Shown here in pieces: positions 26,661 through 36,362 of a stretch of DNA of 64,000 bases. The stretch lies in contig NZ_CP146100.1 of the NCBI RefSeq assembly GCF_037023755.1, positions 2,048,501 to 2,112,500 on the forward strand. Reading direction: 5' to 3'. Origin of the DNA: Saccharopolyspora sp. SCSIO 74807. Lineage in GTDB: Bacteria > Actinomycetota > Actinomycetes > Mycobacteriales > Pseudonocardiaceae. The notes below the pieces were generated by a model. The model was not told the origin of the DNA. It did not search any database and was given only the letters and a program-made list of their open reading frames with translations. A program made the position numbers and the translations under genes. Positions within the stretch are counted from its first letter, which is position 1. Every line of letters starts with the position of its first letter.

Positions 26661-28247
26661 GTGACCGGACGCTACGAAGAGCCCGAAACGCAGCGCGAGG
26701 CGGGTTCGACGTCGCCCGGTGCGGCCGCTGACGGCCCGCGCCCGGAGTCGTCCACGGAAGCCCGGAACCCGTCCGCGGCGTCGAACGGCCCGGCCGGGCA
26801 CGGCGCACCGGATTACGGCTACGGCCCGCAGGAGTCCGCCCAAGCGCCGTACGTCGAGCCGGGCACGACGCCGAACAACACCCCGCTGCAGCCGCCGGAG
26901 ATGCCGCCGCAGCACTACCCGGCACCCGGTGTCCAAGGTGGACAGCCGTTCCCGGACGTCCGCCCGCAGTCCGGGCCGCTCTACGCCGACCCGACCCAGT
27001 CCGGCCCGCAGCAGCAGGCCGGCGTGCCCGGGCCGAACCCGGCGCAGGGCCCGCCCGGCCCCCAGCCCGTCCAAGGTGGACAGTCCGGACCGCACCAGGT
27101 GCCGCCGGGGGGCTCCGGGCCGTTCCCGGCACCGCCCGGGCAGTCCGGGCCGCACCAGGTGGGCGGTGTCCCGTCCGGGCCGTACGCGCCCGCGGCCGGT
27201 CCGTTCCCGCAGCAGCCCGGATACCCGCAGAACCCCCAGCAGCCGAATCCCGGGCAGCCCCAGGGGTTCCCGCCGCAGCAACCGCCGCAGGGCGGCAACC
27301 AGCAGGCGTTCGGCCAGGACCTGTCCTCGGCGCAGCTGCTCCGGCAGACCAGGCGCCCACCGCAGTCCGGTTGGCGCAAGGCCCTCTACGTGGCCAGCGG
27401 CCGCTCGATCAACCTGGGCGAATCCGCTTCGGACGTGCGCCGCCGGGAGCTGATCGGCCGGATCAACCAGCCGCTGCAGGGCTGCTACAAGATCGCGATG
27501 CTGAGCCTGAAGGGCGGCGTCGGCAAGACCACCACCACCGCGACGCTGGGCTCCACCTTCTCGTCGCTGCGCGGTGACCGGGTGATCGCGGTGGACGCGA
27601 ACCCGGACCGCGGCACGCTCAGCCAGAAGATCCCGCTGGAGACCACCGCGACGGTGCGGCACCTGCTGCGCGACGCGCAGCGCATCCGCAAGTACAGCGA
27701 CGTGCGCTCGTACACCTCGCAGGGCCCGAGCCGGTTGGAGATCCTCGCCAGCGAGCAGGACCCGGCGGTCTCCGAGGCGTTCAGCGAGGACGACTACCAG
27801 CGCACCGTGACGTTGCTGGAGCACTTCTACAACATCCTGCTCACCGACTGCGGCACCGGACTGATGCATTCGGCGATGAAGGGCGTGCTGGACGTCGCGG
27901 ACTCACTGGTGATCGTCTCGCCCGGCTCGATAGACGGTGCGCGCAGTGCTTCGGCCACATTGGACTGGCTGGACGCGCACGGCTACGGCTCGCTGGTGGC
28001 GCGCTCGGTCGCGGTGATCAATTCGGTGCGGCCGGGTTCCGGCAAGGTCGACGTGGACAAGCTCAGCGCGCACTTCGGGTCGCGTTGCCGCTCGGTGGCG
28101 CGCATCCCGTTCGACGCGCACCTGGAAGAGGGCGCCGAGGTGGAACTCGACCAGCTCGCCGCGCCGACCAGGCTGGCGCTGCTGGAACTGGCCGCGATCG
28201 TCGCCGACGACTTCCCGCAGGCGTTCGGCAGGCAGCGGCAGGTGTGA
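26661..28247 (+). CDS. ParA/MinD-like ATPase with a long proline-rich N-terminus
   Basis: 528 residues from GTG 26661, 10 nt after AGGAGG. Residues 1-230 are Pro/Gln/Gly rich, with recurrent SGP, QSGPHQV and QQP units, and surely disordered. The P-loop domain starts near 275: deviant Walker A KGGVGKTTTTATL at residue 284, then IAVDANPDRGTLSQ and LLTDCGTGLMHSAM (Walker B-like), and a C-terminal domain with DSLVIVSPGSIDGARSASATL. The layout recalls the EspI/MinD-like proteins linked to type VII secretion, but no secretion gene is in the window. It follows ccsB, as in mycobacteria (Rv0530 position). Confidence 0.88.
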   Translation: MTGRYEEPETQREAGSTSPGAAADGPRPESSTEARNPSAASNGPAGHGAPDYGYGPQESAQAPYVEPGTTPNNTPLQPPEMPPQHYPAPGVQGGQPFPDVRPQSGPLYADPTQSGPQQQAGVPGPNPAQGPPGPQPVQGGQSGPHQVPPGGSGPFPAPPGQSGPHQVGGVPSGPYAPAAGPFPQQPGYPQNPQQPNPGQPQGFPPQQPPQGGNQQAFGQDLSSAQLLRQTRRPPQSGWRKALYVASGRSINLGESASDVRRRELIGRINQPLQGCYKIAMLSLKGGVGKTTTTATLGSTFSSLRGDRVIAVDANPDRGTLSQKIPLETTATVRHLLRDAQRIRKYSDVRSYTSQGPSRLEILASEQDPAVSEAFSEDDYQRTVTLLEHFYNILLTDCGTGLMHSAMKGVLDVADSLVIVSPGSIDGARSASATLDWLDAHGYGSLVARSVAVINSVRPGSGKVDVDKLSAHFGSRCRSVARIPFDAHLEEGAEVELDQLAAPTRLALLELAAIVADDFPQAFGRQRQV

Positions 28248-28288
28248 CCGCGGGCGGCCGCGCCCGGATCGGTCCCGGTCGCCTGGGA

Positions 28289-28483
28289 TCAGTCCTGGTC
28301 GTGGTCGCCGGTGTTGCGCTGCTGCTGCTCGCCGAGCCGCCGCAGGAACTCGGGATCGTCGTCGGGTGCCACCGTCCTGCGGCCGGAGGCGCTTTCCGGT
28401 TCGTCGTCGCGCATCGGGCCGAAAGCCCGCCACATCAGTACGGCGACGGTGAGCGCGCCGATCGCTGCCAGGACGTAGATCAT
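28289..28483 (-). CDS. Small single-TM protein (64 residues)
   Basis: MIYVLAAIGALTVAVLMWRAFGP is one N-terminal TM helix, followed by an acidic, polar cytoplasmic tail with DDDPEFLRRLGEQQQR. The ATG is preceded by GGAGGTGT at a good distance, which strongly supports translation. Sits downstream of bldC on the same strand. Function unknown. Confidence 0.8.
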   Translation of the reverse strand: MIYVLAAIGALTVAVLMWRAFGPMRDDEPESASGRRTVAPDDDPEFLRRLGEQQQRNTGDHDQD

Positions 28484-28598
28484 CGGACACCTCCAACACT
28501 TCCCCGCCGAGACTAGCCCGAGTGGCGGGGCCGGTGGGTGCGCCGATCAGGCAACGACCCGGGGAGCCCGCCGCGCGGGCGGGTCCCCCGGGTGCGGA

Positions 28599-28820
28599 TC
28601 AAGCGGAGCGGACGTCGTTGGTGAGCTCGGCCAGCAGCGTGCGGACCTCCGACTCGCGGAACCGGCGGTGCCCGCCGGGCGTGCGGATGGAGCCGATCCG
28701 GCCCGCGGTCGCCCATCTCGTGACCGTCTTGGGGTCGACCCGGAACAGCGAGGCGACCTCACCAGGGGTGAGCAGTTGTTCCTGGCCGTTCTGACGAGAC
28801 TGGGGAGTCGTCGCGGTCAC
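28599..28820 (-). CDS. bldC: BldC-family MerR-like developmental regulator
   Basis: 73 residues from GTG 28820 with GGAGG 5 nt upstream. The winged-helix core reads LLTPGEVASLFRVDPKTVTRWATAGRI, then RTPGGHRRFRESEVRTLL. This is almost the Streptomyces BldC pattern (EVATMFRVDPKTVTRWAKAGKL...GGHRRYRE). BldC binds direct repeats cooperatively and delays development in Streptomyces. Together with the BldN-like sigma factor it suggests a mycelial, differentiating organism. Confidence 0.93.
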   Translation of the reverse strand: MTATTPQSRQNGQEQLLTPGEVASLFRVDPKTVTRWATAGRIGSIRTPGGHRRFRESEVRTLLAELTNDVRSA

Positions 28821-28995
28821 AGCGGACCTCCACAATGCGGACGGTTTTCGGGCATTCCGGTCGCATCCTGGCACCCGGATGGTCAGGTACTCGAACATTT
28901 GGCTCCAGGTAAAGGGAAGGTAAGGGACGAAACCGGCGCATCGGGCGGGACCGCCGGGCGCCGAGCCGAAACCGCCGTGCTCTACCCTGGCTGAC

Positions 28996-29304
28996 GTGCA
29001 GGAACAGCAGGTGGCCGAGCACGCGGGGCCGGACGGGCGGACGAACCTGGCGCGGGACATCGCGCTTTACACCTTGGCGAGGCTGGGACTGCTGGTCGCG
29101 GTCACCGCCGTGATCGCCGCCTGCCAGGTGCCGGTGCTGGTGGCCGCGGCCGTGTCCGTGGTGGTCGTGATGCCGTTGTCGATGCTGGTGTTCGGCAAGC
29201 TGCGCCGCCGCGTCGCGGCGGGCATGGTGCACCGGGCGCAGCGCCGCGAAGAACTCCGCGCGCAGCTCCGCGGCGACCGCGACGAGTCCGATGACCAGCA
29301 GTGA
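28996..29304 (+). CDS. DUF4229 membrane protein
   Basis: 102 residues from GTG 28996, 7 nt after TACCCT (28983-28988), so probably leaderless. Two TM helices separated by a short turn ([18 protein letters not shown] and [21 protein letters not shown]), followed by a basic C-terminal tail. This matches the DUF4229 pattern. Ends 14 bp inside the next gene. Function unknown. Confidence 0.85.
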   Translation: MQEQQVAEHAGPDGRTNLARDIALYTLARLGLLVAVTAVIAACQVPVLVAAAVSVVVVMPLSMLVFGKLRRRVAAGMVHRAQRREELRAQLRGDRDESDDQQ

Positions 29305-30415
29305 CGTCGAGCGGGCCCGCGCTGTCGTGGACCGCTCCTGCGGGAGCACGCGGGCCTGGTGCAACGAAGCCGTCCGGCTCATCGAGGCCGACGCGAACCG
29401 CAGCGCCGACACTCACCTGCTGCGGTTCCCGCTGCCGCCGGAGTGGGGCATCGACCTTTACCTCAAGGACGAGTCAACGCATCCGACCGGTTCGCTCAAA
29501 CACCGGTTGGCCCGATCGCTGTTCCTCTACGCCATCTGCAACGGATGGGTGACGGAGAACACGCCGGTGATCGAGGCGTCCTCCGGTTCCACCGCGGTTT
29601 CCGAGGCGCACTTCGCGCACCTGCTCGGCCTGCCGTTCATCGCCGTGATGCCCCGCTCGACCAGCGCGGAGAAGGTCGCGCTCATCGAACGGCACGGCGG
29701 CACCTGCCACTACGTGGATCGCGCGGACGCGATCTACGCGGAGTCCCGGCGGCTCGCCGGCGAACTCGGCGGGCACTTCATGGACCAGTTCACCCACGCC
29801 GAACGCGCCACCGACTGGCGCGGGAACAACAACATCGCCGAGTCGATCTTCGAGCAGATGGCGTTGGAGCGGCACCCGGTGCCGGAGTGGATCGTCACCG
29901 GCGCGGGAACCGGCGGCACCAGCGCGACCCTCGGCCGCTACATCCGCTACCGGCGGCACCGCACCCGGCTCGCGGTGGTCGACCCGGAGCACTCGGTCTT
30001 CTTCGACGCCTGGCGCCGCGGCGATCCGGCGCAGACCGGTTCCCGCGGCTCGCTGATCGAGGGCATCGGCAGGCCCCGGGTGGAGCCCTCCTTCGTCGGA
30101 GAGGCCATCGACCGCATGGTCAAGGTCACCGACGCGGCCTCCATCGCCACCGTCCGCTGGGCCGCGGACGTGCTCGGCCGCCGGGTCGGCGGATCCACCG
30201 GGACGAACCTGTGGGGCGCGTTCGGCTTGATCGCCGAGATGGTGCGGGACGGGCGCGGCGGCAGCATCGTCACGCTGCTCTGCGACGGCGGCGAGCGCTA
30301 CGCGAACACCTACTACGACGACGAATGGGTGGCCGCGCAAGGAATGGACCTGAGCGGGCCCCTCGAGGCGCTGGCGGAGTTCCACCGCACCGGCGCGTGG
30401 CCGGTCGCGGGCTGA
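29291..30415 (+). CDS. cds1: PLP-dependent L-cysteine desulfhydrase (Cds1-like)
   Basis: 374 residues of the cysteine synthase fold. The PLP Lys is Lys70 in [13 protein letters not shown]. The substrate/cofactor loop reads [12 protein letters not shown], and the phosphate-binding Gly loop [12 protein letters not shown]. The closest known pattern is mycobacterial Cds1 (Rv3684), which degrades cysteine to H2S, ammonia and pyruvate and thereby affects respiration. Its location within a respiratory gene region fits that link. A general cysteine synthase-family role is the alternative. Confidence 0.85.
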   Translation: MTSSDVERARAVVDRSCGSTRAWCNEAVRLIEADANRSADTHLLRFPLPPEWGIDLYLKDESTHPTGSLKHRLARSLFLYAICNGWVTENTPVIEASSGSTAVSEAHFAHLLGLPFIAVMPRSTSAEKVALIERHGGTCHYVDRADAIYAESRRLAGELGGHFMDQFTHAERATDWRGNNNIAESIFEQMALERHPVPEWIVTGAGTGGTSATLGRYIRYRRHRTRLAVVDPEHSVFFDAWRRGDPAQTGSRGSLIEGIGRPRVEPSFVGEAIDRMVKVTDAASIATVRWAADVLGRRVGGSTGTNLWGAFGLIAEMVRDGRGGSIVTLLCDGGERYANTYYDDEWVAAQGMDLSGPLEALAEFHRTGAWPVAG

Positions 30416-30479
30416 GCCGTCCGCGGCGGTCCTGGCGACGGCACGTACTCTGCGATCAGCAGTCGTTCCAGGAGGTGAC

Positions 30480-31028
30480 ATGCGCGCGATCGTGCCCGCC
30501 GCGCTGATCACCCTGCTCGCGGCCGGATGCACCCAGGGCGGGCCCGGTCCCGCACCCGCGACCACCTCGCCGGGGACCACCACCAGTCAGCCCGAGTCGG
30601 TCGCCCCGTCGATCACTCGGCAGGTGCCGCCGGAGCAGCGCCGCGCGCTCGCGGACGCCTCAGCGAAACAGCTGTGCGGGCTGGTCACGGTGGACGAACT
30701 CGGCAAGCTCGCGTTCCCGGTGGGCGCGGGCGCGCCGCGCGAGATCGGCTTGGAGCCGTCGGTGCGCGGCTGCCAGTTCGAGGCGCAGAACGGGTCGCGG
30801 TCGATCCTGATCGGCTCGCAACCGGACGGTTTCGGCGGGCTCGGCGACGAAGAGGTCGAGCTCGGCGCGGTGCGCGGCACCCAGCAGCTGCACGTCAACG
30901 ACTGCACCGTGTTCGCGCCGCAGGCCGGGGCGACCTTGCAGGTCGCGGTGAACGCGCCGGAAGCCGACTCGGACGACTGCGAGACCGCGCAGGGGGTCGC
31001 GCAGTACGTGCTGGCCGGGGTGCGCTGA
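30480..31028 (+). CDS. DUF3558-type lipoprotein
   Basis: 182 residues. Ideal AGGAGGTGAC Shine-Dalgarno touches the ATG region. Signal peptide with lipobox LLAAGC (Cys17), then a Thr/Ser/Pro-rich linker to ~residue 45. The folded domain has paired Cys residues (QLCGLVTVDEL, VRGCQFEA, VNDCTVF, SDDCETA) typical of actinobacterial DUF3558 lipoproteins. Function unknown; expected at the outer face of the membrane. Confidence 0.88.
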   Translation: MRAIVPAALITLLAAGCTQGGPGPAPATTSPGTTTSQPESVAPSITRQVPPEQRRALADASAKQLCGLVTVDELGKLAFPVGAGAPREIGLEPSVRGCQFEAQNGSRSILIGSQPDGFGGLGDEEVELGAVRGTQQLHVNDCTVFAPQAGATLQVAVNAPEADSDDCETAQGVAQYVLAGVR

Positions 31029-31031
31029 GGC

Positions 31032-31127
31032 GAGCTCGGCTGTGTCCGCAGGCTGAGCCGGGGCTCAGCTGTGTCGACGGGCCGAGCCGGAGCTCAGCTG
31101 TGTCGACGAGCTGAGCCCGGGCTCAGC
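31032..31127. repeat. Three ~30-bp direct repeats forming bidirectional hairpins
   Basis: Units at 31032-31061, 31062-31090 and 31091-31120 share GCTC(A/G)GCTGTGTC(C/G).C and a GAGCC(C)GG end. Adjacent units build perfect stems: GCTGAGCC/GGCTCAGC at 31052-31069 and the 18-bp palindrome GCTGAGCCCGGGCTCAGC at 31110-31127. They lie between the convergent DUF3558 gene and menA, and the last stem covers the menA stop. Likely transcription terminator in both directions, amplified by repeat duplication. Confidence 0.75.
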
Positions 31128-32007
31128 CGGCGGCCAGCGCGACCCCGGTCGCCGCGCCCCACACCAGCATCGCCAGGCCGGTGTCCCGCAGCGTCGGGAT
31201 CAGCCCGCGCCCGGAAGCGCCGCCGGTCACCGCCCGCACCGGGTTGATCAGCAGCGGCAGCGCGAGGAAACCCACCAGTGCCCACGAATTGCGCAGCCCG
31301 GTCAGCACCGTGATCAGGAACGGGATCAGCACCAGCGCCAAGTAGAGCGTGCGGGTGTCCCGATCGCCGAGCAGCACCGCCAGGGTGCGCTTGCCGGTGA
31401 CCCGGTCGCCGGGGATGTCGCGCAGGTTGTTCGCCACGAGCACGGCGCTGGAGAACGCGCCCACCGCGACCGCGCCACCGATGGCGAACCCGCTGACCGT
31501 GCCCGCCTGCGCGAACATCGTCCCCAGCACCGCGACCAAGCCGAAGAAGACGAACACGGCGACCTCACCGAGCCCGGAATAGCCGTACGGGCGCTTGCCG
31601 CCGGTGTAGAACCAGGCGCCACCGATGCACAGCAGCCCGACCAGCAGCATCCACCACTGACCGCTGAGCAGCACCACGCCGATCCCGGCCAGCGCGCCCA
31701 AGCCGAAGCAGGTGAACGCGGCCGTGCGCACCGACTCCGGCGTCGCTGCGCCGGAGCCGACCAGGCGCATCGGCCCGACCCGGCTGTCATCGGTGCCGCG
31801 GACTCCGTCCGAGTAGTCGTTGGCGAAGTTCACCCCGATGATCAGCAGCACCGACACCGCCAGCGCCAGCAGCGCGATCGGTGCGGACCACCCGTCCACC
31901 CCGGCGGCCGCGCCGGTTCCGACCAGCACGGGCGTGATCGCGTTCGGCAATGTGCGCAGCCGCGCGCCTTCGATCCACTGAGTGACAGTCGCCATGGGGG
32001 TCATCAT
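31123..32007 (-). CDS. menA: 1,4-dihydroxy-2-naphthoate polyprenyltransferase
   Basis: 294 residues, UbiA superfamily, eight or nine TM helices. Attaches the polyprenyl tail to DHNA to make demethylmenaquinone at the membrane. The first Asp motif is [15 protein letters not shown] (NDxxD-type), and the second region reads [19 protein letters not shown]. Starts at 32007 (ATGATG) or at the ATG at 31995 (MATVTQW); neither has a strong ribosome site. It follows menE by 16 bp, so the two are one unit. Confidence 0.94.
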   Translation of the reverse strand: MMTPMATVTQWIEGARLRTLPNAITPVLVGTGAAAGVDGWSAPIALLALAVSVLLIIGVNFANDYSDGVRGTDDSRVGPMRLVGSGAATPESVRTAAFTCFGLGALAGIGVVLLSGQWWMLLVGLLCIGGAWFYTGGKRPYGYSGLGEVAVFVFFGLVAVLGTMFAQAGTVSGFAIGGAVAVGAFSSAVLVANNLRDIPGDRVTGKRTLAVLLGDRDTRTLYLALVLIPFLITVLTGLRNSWALVGFLALPLLINPVRAVTGGASGRGLIPTLRDTGLAMLVWGAATGVALAAG

Positions 32008-32023
32008 CTCGCACCGCTCGTGG

Positions 32024-33277
32024 TCATTGATGAAGAGTCGACCGCAACGCCCGCCGGTCCGGCTTGCCCGGCCCGCGCAACGGCAGTTCGGCCAGGAACT
32101 CCACCCGCTTGGGCACGGCCGCGGGGCCCGCTTCGGCGCGCACCGCCGCGCGCAGCGCTTCCGCCCGCGGGGGCGCCGCCGGGTCGGCGGGCACGACCGC
32201 GGCCACCACCGCCTGGCCCCATTCGGCGTCGTCCACCCCGAGCACGCAGACCTCGCGCACGCCGTCGAGTTCGCCGAGCACGCGTTCCACCTGGGCCGGG
32301 GCGATGTTCACGCCGCCGGTGATGATCAAGTCGTCGGCGCGGCCCACGATCTCCAACCGGTCCCCCGACCACCGGCCGAGGTCGCCGGTGCGGAACCAGC
32401 CGTCGTCGAACGCCGCGGCCGGAGCCTGCCGCCGGTAGCCGCGGGCCAGCGTCGGGCCGGACAGCGACACCGGACCGGGCGCGCAGGACTCCGCGACACC
32501 GGACTCCGCGGCACCGGAGGGGGCCTCGACTCGCACCCGTACCCCGTCCAACGGCACGCCGTCGTAGACGCAGCCACCGGAGGTCTCGCTCATGCCGTAG
32601 GTGGTGACCACCCGGACACCGGTCTCGCGCGCGCGGCGCAGCAGCGCGGGTGGCGTGGCCGCTCCGCCGAGCAGGACCGCGTCGAATCCGCGCAGGGCTT
32701 CCAGTCCGGCGGAGGCGTCGTCGAGCAGGCGGTGCAGCTGAGTGGGAACCAACGCGGTGTAGTGCCTTCCCCGGGTGGTCAAAGTCCGTTGCGCGGCTTC
32801 GGCGAACCGATCCGGGCGGAAACCGTCCGAAGCGTCCACCGCATCCGGGTCCGTTCCGGCGATCAGGGACCGGACCAGCACCTGGATGCCTGCGATGTGG
32901 TGCGCAGGCATCGCCAGCAGCCAGTGCCCCGGGCCGCCGAGGTGGCGGTGCGTCGACTCGGCCGATGCGCGCAGCGCGGTCGCGGGCAGCAGCACGCCCT
33001 TGGGCGTTCCTGTGGAACCGGACGTCGCGATGACCAGGGCCGTCGGGTCCGCGGGATCGTCCGCATCGGACTCCAGCGGTTCACCCGCGCCCAAGGCGGG
33101 TGCGGGGTCGGTGCCCGCGGGCACCGGGAGCAGCGCCGGGCCTTCGCCGCTGAGGGCCCGGCGCAGGTCGGGCAGCACGGTCAGCGCCGCTGCTCCCGCG
33201 GGGACGGGCAGTTCTCGGAGTTCCCGGGAGCGGAGCGCACCGGGCCGGGGTTCGCGGGCGGTCGGCATACCGCTCAT
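32024..33277 (-). CDS. menE: O-succinylbenzoate-CoA ligase
   Basis: 417 residues if begun at ATG 33277 ([10 protein letters not shown]); a start 9 bp downstream (MPTAREP) is equally possible. ANL enzyme converting o-succinylbenzoate to its CoA thioester. P-loop [16 protein letters not shown], then [26 protein letters not shown] and the C-terminal [11 protein letters not shown] with the catalytic Lys. Shorter at the N-terminus than many MenE proteins, which is normal for actinobacterial MenE. Context (menA, menB, menD) supports the MenE call. Confidence 0.93.
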   Translation of the reverse strand: MSGMPTAREPRPGALRSRELRELPVPAGAAALTVLPDLRRALSGEGPALLPVPAGTDPAPALGAGEPLESDADDPADPTALVIATSGSTGTPKGVLLPATALRASAESTHRHLGGPGHWLLAMPAHHIAGIQVLVRSLIAGTDPDAVDASDGFRPDRFAEAAQRTLTTRGRHYTALVPTQLHRLLDDASAGLEALRGFDAVLLGGAATPPALLRRARETGVRVVTTYGMSETSGGCVYDGVPLDGVRVRVEAPSGAAESGVAESCAPGPVSLSGPTLARGYRRQAPAAAFDDGWFRTGDLGRWSGDRLEIVGRADDLIITGGVNIAPAQVERVLGELDGVREVCVLGVDDAEWGQAVVAAVVPADPAAPPRAEALRAAVRAEAGPAAVPKRVEFLAELPLRGPGKPDRRALRSTLHQ

Positions 33278-33551
33278 CTTGCGCCTGCCGGTGCTCGCGG
33301 CGGGTCGGCGGCCTGCGGCAACGGTTCCGTCCATCACAACTCGATCACCAGTTCGGATGAACTCGCTCAACTGTTCGACCCGGCCGGTCGATGGTTCTTG
33401 CAGAGACCGGTGACGAGCGGAAGCGGTGATGACGATGGGCGTGCGGCTCCAGGACCGCAACGGCTGCGAACTTCCCGGCGCGCTGCCGGTGGCCGCGGCG
33501 GAGGCGCCCCGGCCACCGGCGCTCAGCGCTGCCCGCGGCCCGGTGGCGCGG

Positions 33552-34475
33552 TCAGTAGTACCAGGGGAACTCGCTCCAGTCCGGCTCCCTGCGCTGCAAG
33601 AACGCATCGCGGCCCTCGACCGCTTCGTCGGTCATGTACGCGAGCCGGGTGGTCTCGCCCGCGAACAGCTGCTGGCCGATCAGCCCGTCGTCGATGGCGT
33701 TGAAGGCGTACTTGAGCATCCGCTGCGCGGTGGGCGACTTGCCGTTGACCTCCCGCGCCCACTGCAACGCGGTCGACTCCAGCTCGGCGTGCTCGACGAC
33801 CTCGTTGACCATCCCCATCTCGTGGGCCTGCTGGGCGGAGTACGGGCGGCCGAGGAAGAAGATCTCGCGGGCGAACTTCTGCCCGGCCTGGCGAGCCAGG
33901 TAGGCGCTGCCGAACCCGCCGTCGAAGCTGCCGACGTCGGCGTCGGTCTGCTTGAAGCGGGCGTGCTCGTCGCTGGCCAGCGTGAGATCGCACACCACGT
34001 GCAAGCTGTGCCCGCCGCCGGCGGCCCAGCCCGGCACCACGGCGATCACGACCTTGGGCATGAACCGGATCAGGCGCTGCACCTCCAGGATGTGCAGCCG
34101 GCCCGCGCGGGCGGGGTCGACGGTCTCCGAGGTGTCCCCGGAGGCGTACTGGTATCCGGAACGGCCGCGGATGCGCTGATCACCACCGGAGCAGAAGGCC
34201 CAGCCGCCGTCCTTCGCGGACGGGCCGTTGCCGGTCAGCAGCACGCACCCGACGTCGCTGGTCATCCGCGCGTGATCGAGCGCGCGGAACAGCTCGTCGA
34301 CGGTGTGCGGGCGGAAGGCGTTGCGCACGTCCGGGCGGTCGAAGGCGATCCGGACGGTGCCGCGTCCCGGACCGTCCTCGACGCAGCGGTGATAGGTGAT
34401 GTCGGTGAAGTCGAACCCGGCCACCGGCTCCCACGCGGCGGGGTCGAACAGCTCAGAAACACGGGAGTTCAGCAC
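33552..34475 (-). CDS. menB: 1,4-dihydroxy-2-naphthoyl-CoA synthase
   Basis: 307 residues, crotonase fold. Closes the second ring of naphthoate from o-succinylbenzoyl-CoA. Diagnostic MenB segments: WAFCSGGDQRIRG, VVPGWAAGGGHSLHVVCDLTLAS, and DVGSFDGGFGSAYLARQ. The C-terminus WSEFPWYY is MenB-like. The GTG is 7 nt after TATTGT on the minus strand (34483-34488), so the mRNA is probably leaderless. 274 bp separate it from menE. Confidence 0.96.
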   Translation of the reverse strand: MLNSRVSELFDPAAWEPVAGFDFTDITYHRCVEDGPGRGTVRIAFDRPDVRNAFRPHTVDELFRALDHARMTSDVGCVLLTGNGPSAKDGGWAFCSGGDQRIRGRSGYQYASGDTSETVDPARAGRLHILEVQRLIRFMPKVVIAVVPGWAAGGGHSLHVVCDLTLASDEHARFKQTDADVGSFDGGFGSAYLARQAGQKFAREIFFLGRPYSAQQAHEMGMVNEVVEHAELESTALQWAREVNGKSPTAQRMLKYAFNAIDDGLIGQQLFAGETTRLAYMTDEAVEGRDAFLQRREPDWSEFPWYY

Positions 34476-34685
34476 GCCTGGGACAATAGGCCGAGCCCCG
34501 GCGCCCGGAACATCAGGAGGGCGCCGGCCGCGCGGTGCGGCTGCCCAGCGCTTGTCCGTCCCGGTGGCCCAGTGGCCGCCCGTTCCGGTGGCGCAGCCGG
34601 TACCGGGTCCGAATGGTCCGGTGTCCCGGGCGACACTGGGAGCGGTCCGCAGGGGGCAGCTTTCGAGGGAGTCCGGGGTGATGGG

Positions 34686-36362
34686 TTGAATCCGTCCGCG
34701 GCACAGGCCGAGGTCATCGTCGACGAACTGATCCGCAACGAGATCAGCCACGTCGTGCTCTCCCCGGGATCGCGCAACGCACCGCTGTCCTTCGCGCTGC
34801 ACGCCGCCGACGCGGCCGGGCGGCTGCGGCTGCACGTGCGCATCGACGAGCGCAGCGCGGGGTTCCTGGCGCTGGGGCTGGCCGCCGTCGACGGCAGGCC
34901 GGTCGCCGTCGTGGGCACTTCCGGCACGGCGGCGGCGAACCTGCATCCCGCGGTGAGCGAGGCCGCGCACTCCGGCATACCGCTGCTGGTGCTCACCGCC
35001 GACCGGCCGCCGGAGCTGCGGGCCGCCGGCGCGAACCAGACGATCGACCAGCACCGGATGTTCGGCTCCGAAGTCCGGATGTTCGACGAGCTGGCGGTGG
35101 CCGAGAACCGGCCCGGTCAGCAGGCGTACTGGCGCAGCCAGACCTGCCGCGCGGCAAACGCGGCCGGGGGTTCCCCGCACTCGGGGCCGGTGCACTTGAA
35201 CCTGCCGTTCCGCGAGCCGCTGGTGCCGGACGGCGACCTCGACTGGTGCGAGTCGCTGGACGGACGTCCCGGCGGGGCGCGGTGGACCGAGATCGCCGAA
35301 CGCGGTGGTGCGCCGAGCAGCCTGCGCGGGCTGACCGCCCGGCGCGGTCTGGTGCTGGTCGCCGACGGAGACGCCGAGGCGGCCGCGGACTGGGGCGAGC
35401 GCCACGGGTGGCCGGTCGTTTCGGAGACCGGCGGGGTGGGGCTGGCCGGTTCGGCGGCCGTGGACACCGGCATGTGGCTGCTGAACCTGCCCGAGTTCGT
35501 GCGCGAGCACCGGCCGGAACAGGTGCTGTGCGTGGGCAGGCCCACGGTCTTCCGGCAGGTGCAGTCGCTGCTGACCGACGCCGGGGTGGAGGTGCTGCTG
35601 GCGCACGGCGCCGCGGTCGACTGGCCTGCGCCCGGGCACGCCGTGCGGGAGGTGGCCCGTTCCTTCGGCGCCGCTCCGGAGCGGGAGGCCGACCCGGACT
35701 GGCTCACCGCCTGGCAGCAGGCCGACCAGAAGGTGTCCGCCGCGCTGCACGCGGCGCTGGACCTGGAGCGCTGGCCGAACGGACCGGTGCTGGCCCGCGA
35801 CCTGGTCGACGAGCTGCCCGCGCGGTCGCTGCTGGTGCTCGGATCGTCCAACCCGACCCGGGACGTGGCGTTGGCCGCCCGGCACCGTCCGGACGTGACG
35901 GTGCACCGGAACCGGGGAGTGGCGGGCATCGACGGAACGGTGTCCACCGCCGTCGGTGCGGCCACCGCGCACGACGGTCCGTGCTACGCGCTGCTCGGGG
36001 ACCTGACCTTCCTGCACGACAGCAACGGGCTGCTGCTGGGGCCGCACGAGCAGCGCCCGGACCTGACGATGGTCGTGTTCAACGACGACGGCGGCGGGAT
36101 CTTCTCGCTGCTGGAGCAGGGCACTCCGGAGCACCGGGCCTCGTTCGAGCGGGTCTTCGGCACCCCGCACGGCACCGATCTCGCCGCGCTCTGCGCCGCG
36201 CACGGGGTGGAGCACGTCCGGGTGCGGCAGCGTTCGGAATTCGCGCAGGCGTTGCACGGTGCGCGGGGCCTGCGGGTGGTCGAGGTCCAGGCGGACCGGA
36301 CGCAGACGCGGAGTCTGCACGGGCGCCTGCAATCGGTGGTGAATTCCGCGCTGCTCGGCTGA
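34686..36362 (+). CDS. menD: SEPHCHC synthase (2-succinyl-5-enolpyruvyl-6-hydroxy-3-cyclohexene-1-carboxylate synthase)
   Basis: 558 residues from TTG 34686, which gives the usual MNPSAAQA start; an upstream GGGGTGATGGG may serve as ribosome site. ThDP-dependent enzyme joining isochorismate and 2-oxoglutarate. Motifs: VVLSPGSRNAPL, the catalytic Glu region IDERSAGFLALGLA, TSGTAAANLHPAV, and the C-terminal ThDP/Mg site GDLTFLHDSNGLL...VVFNDDGGGIFSLL. Divergent from menB across 210 bp. Confidence 0.95.
   Translation: MNPSAAQAEVIVDELIRNEISHVVLSPGSRNAPLSFALHAADAAGRLRLHVRIDERSAGFLALGLAAVDGRPVAVVGTSGTAAANLHPAVSEAAHSGIPLLVLTADRPPELRAAGANQTIDQHRMFGSEVRMFDELAVAENRPGQQAYWRSQTCRAANAAGGSPHSGPVHLNLPFREPLVPDGDLDWCESLDGRPGGARWTEIAERGGAPSSLRGLTARRGLVLVADGDAEAAADWGERHGWPVVSETGGVGLAGSAAVDTGMWLLNLPEFVREHRPEQVLCVGRPTVFRQVQSLLTDAGVEVLLAHGAAVDWPAPGHAVREVARSFGAAPEREADPDWLTAWQQADQKVSAALHAALDLERWPNGPVLARDLVDELPARSLLVLGSSNPTRDVALAARHRPDVTVHRNRGVAGIDGTVSTAVGAATAHDGPCYALLGDLTFLHDSNGLLLGPHEQRPDLTMVVFNDDGGGIFSLLEQGTPEHRASFERVFGTPHGTDLAALCAAHGVEHVRVRQRSEFAQALHGARGLRVVEVQADRTQTRSLHGRLQSVVNSALLG

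Noticed and set aside
28502-28583. Hairpins CCCCGCC/GGCGGGG and CCCGCC/GGGCGG near bldC's end
   Set aside because: Stems are short and GC-only with no T-run; kept out of the feature list because such pairings are frequent by chance at this GC content.
33426-34685. Upstream extension of the menD frame by about 420 codons
   Set aside because: It is antisense to menB. The MNPSAAQA start at 34686 matches the family N-terminus.
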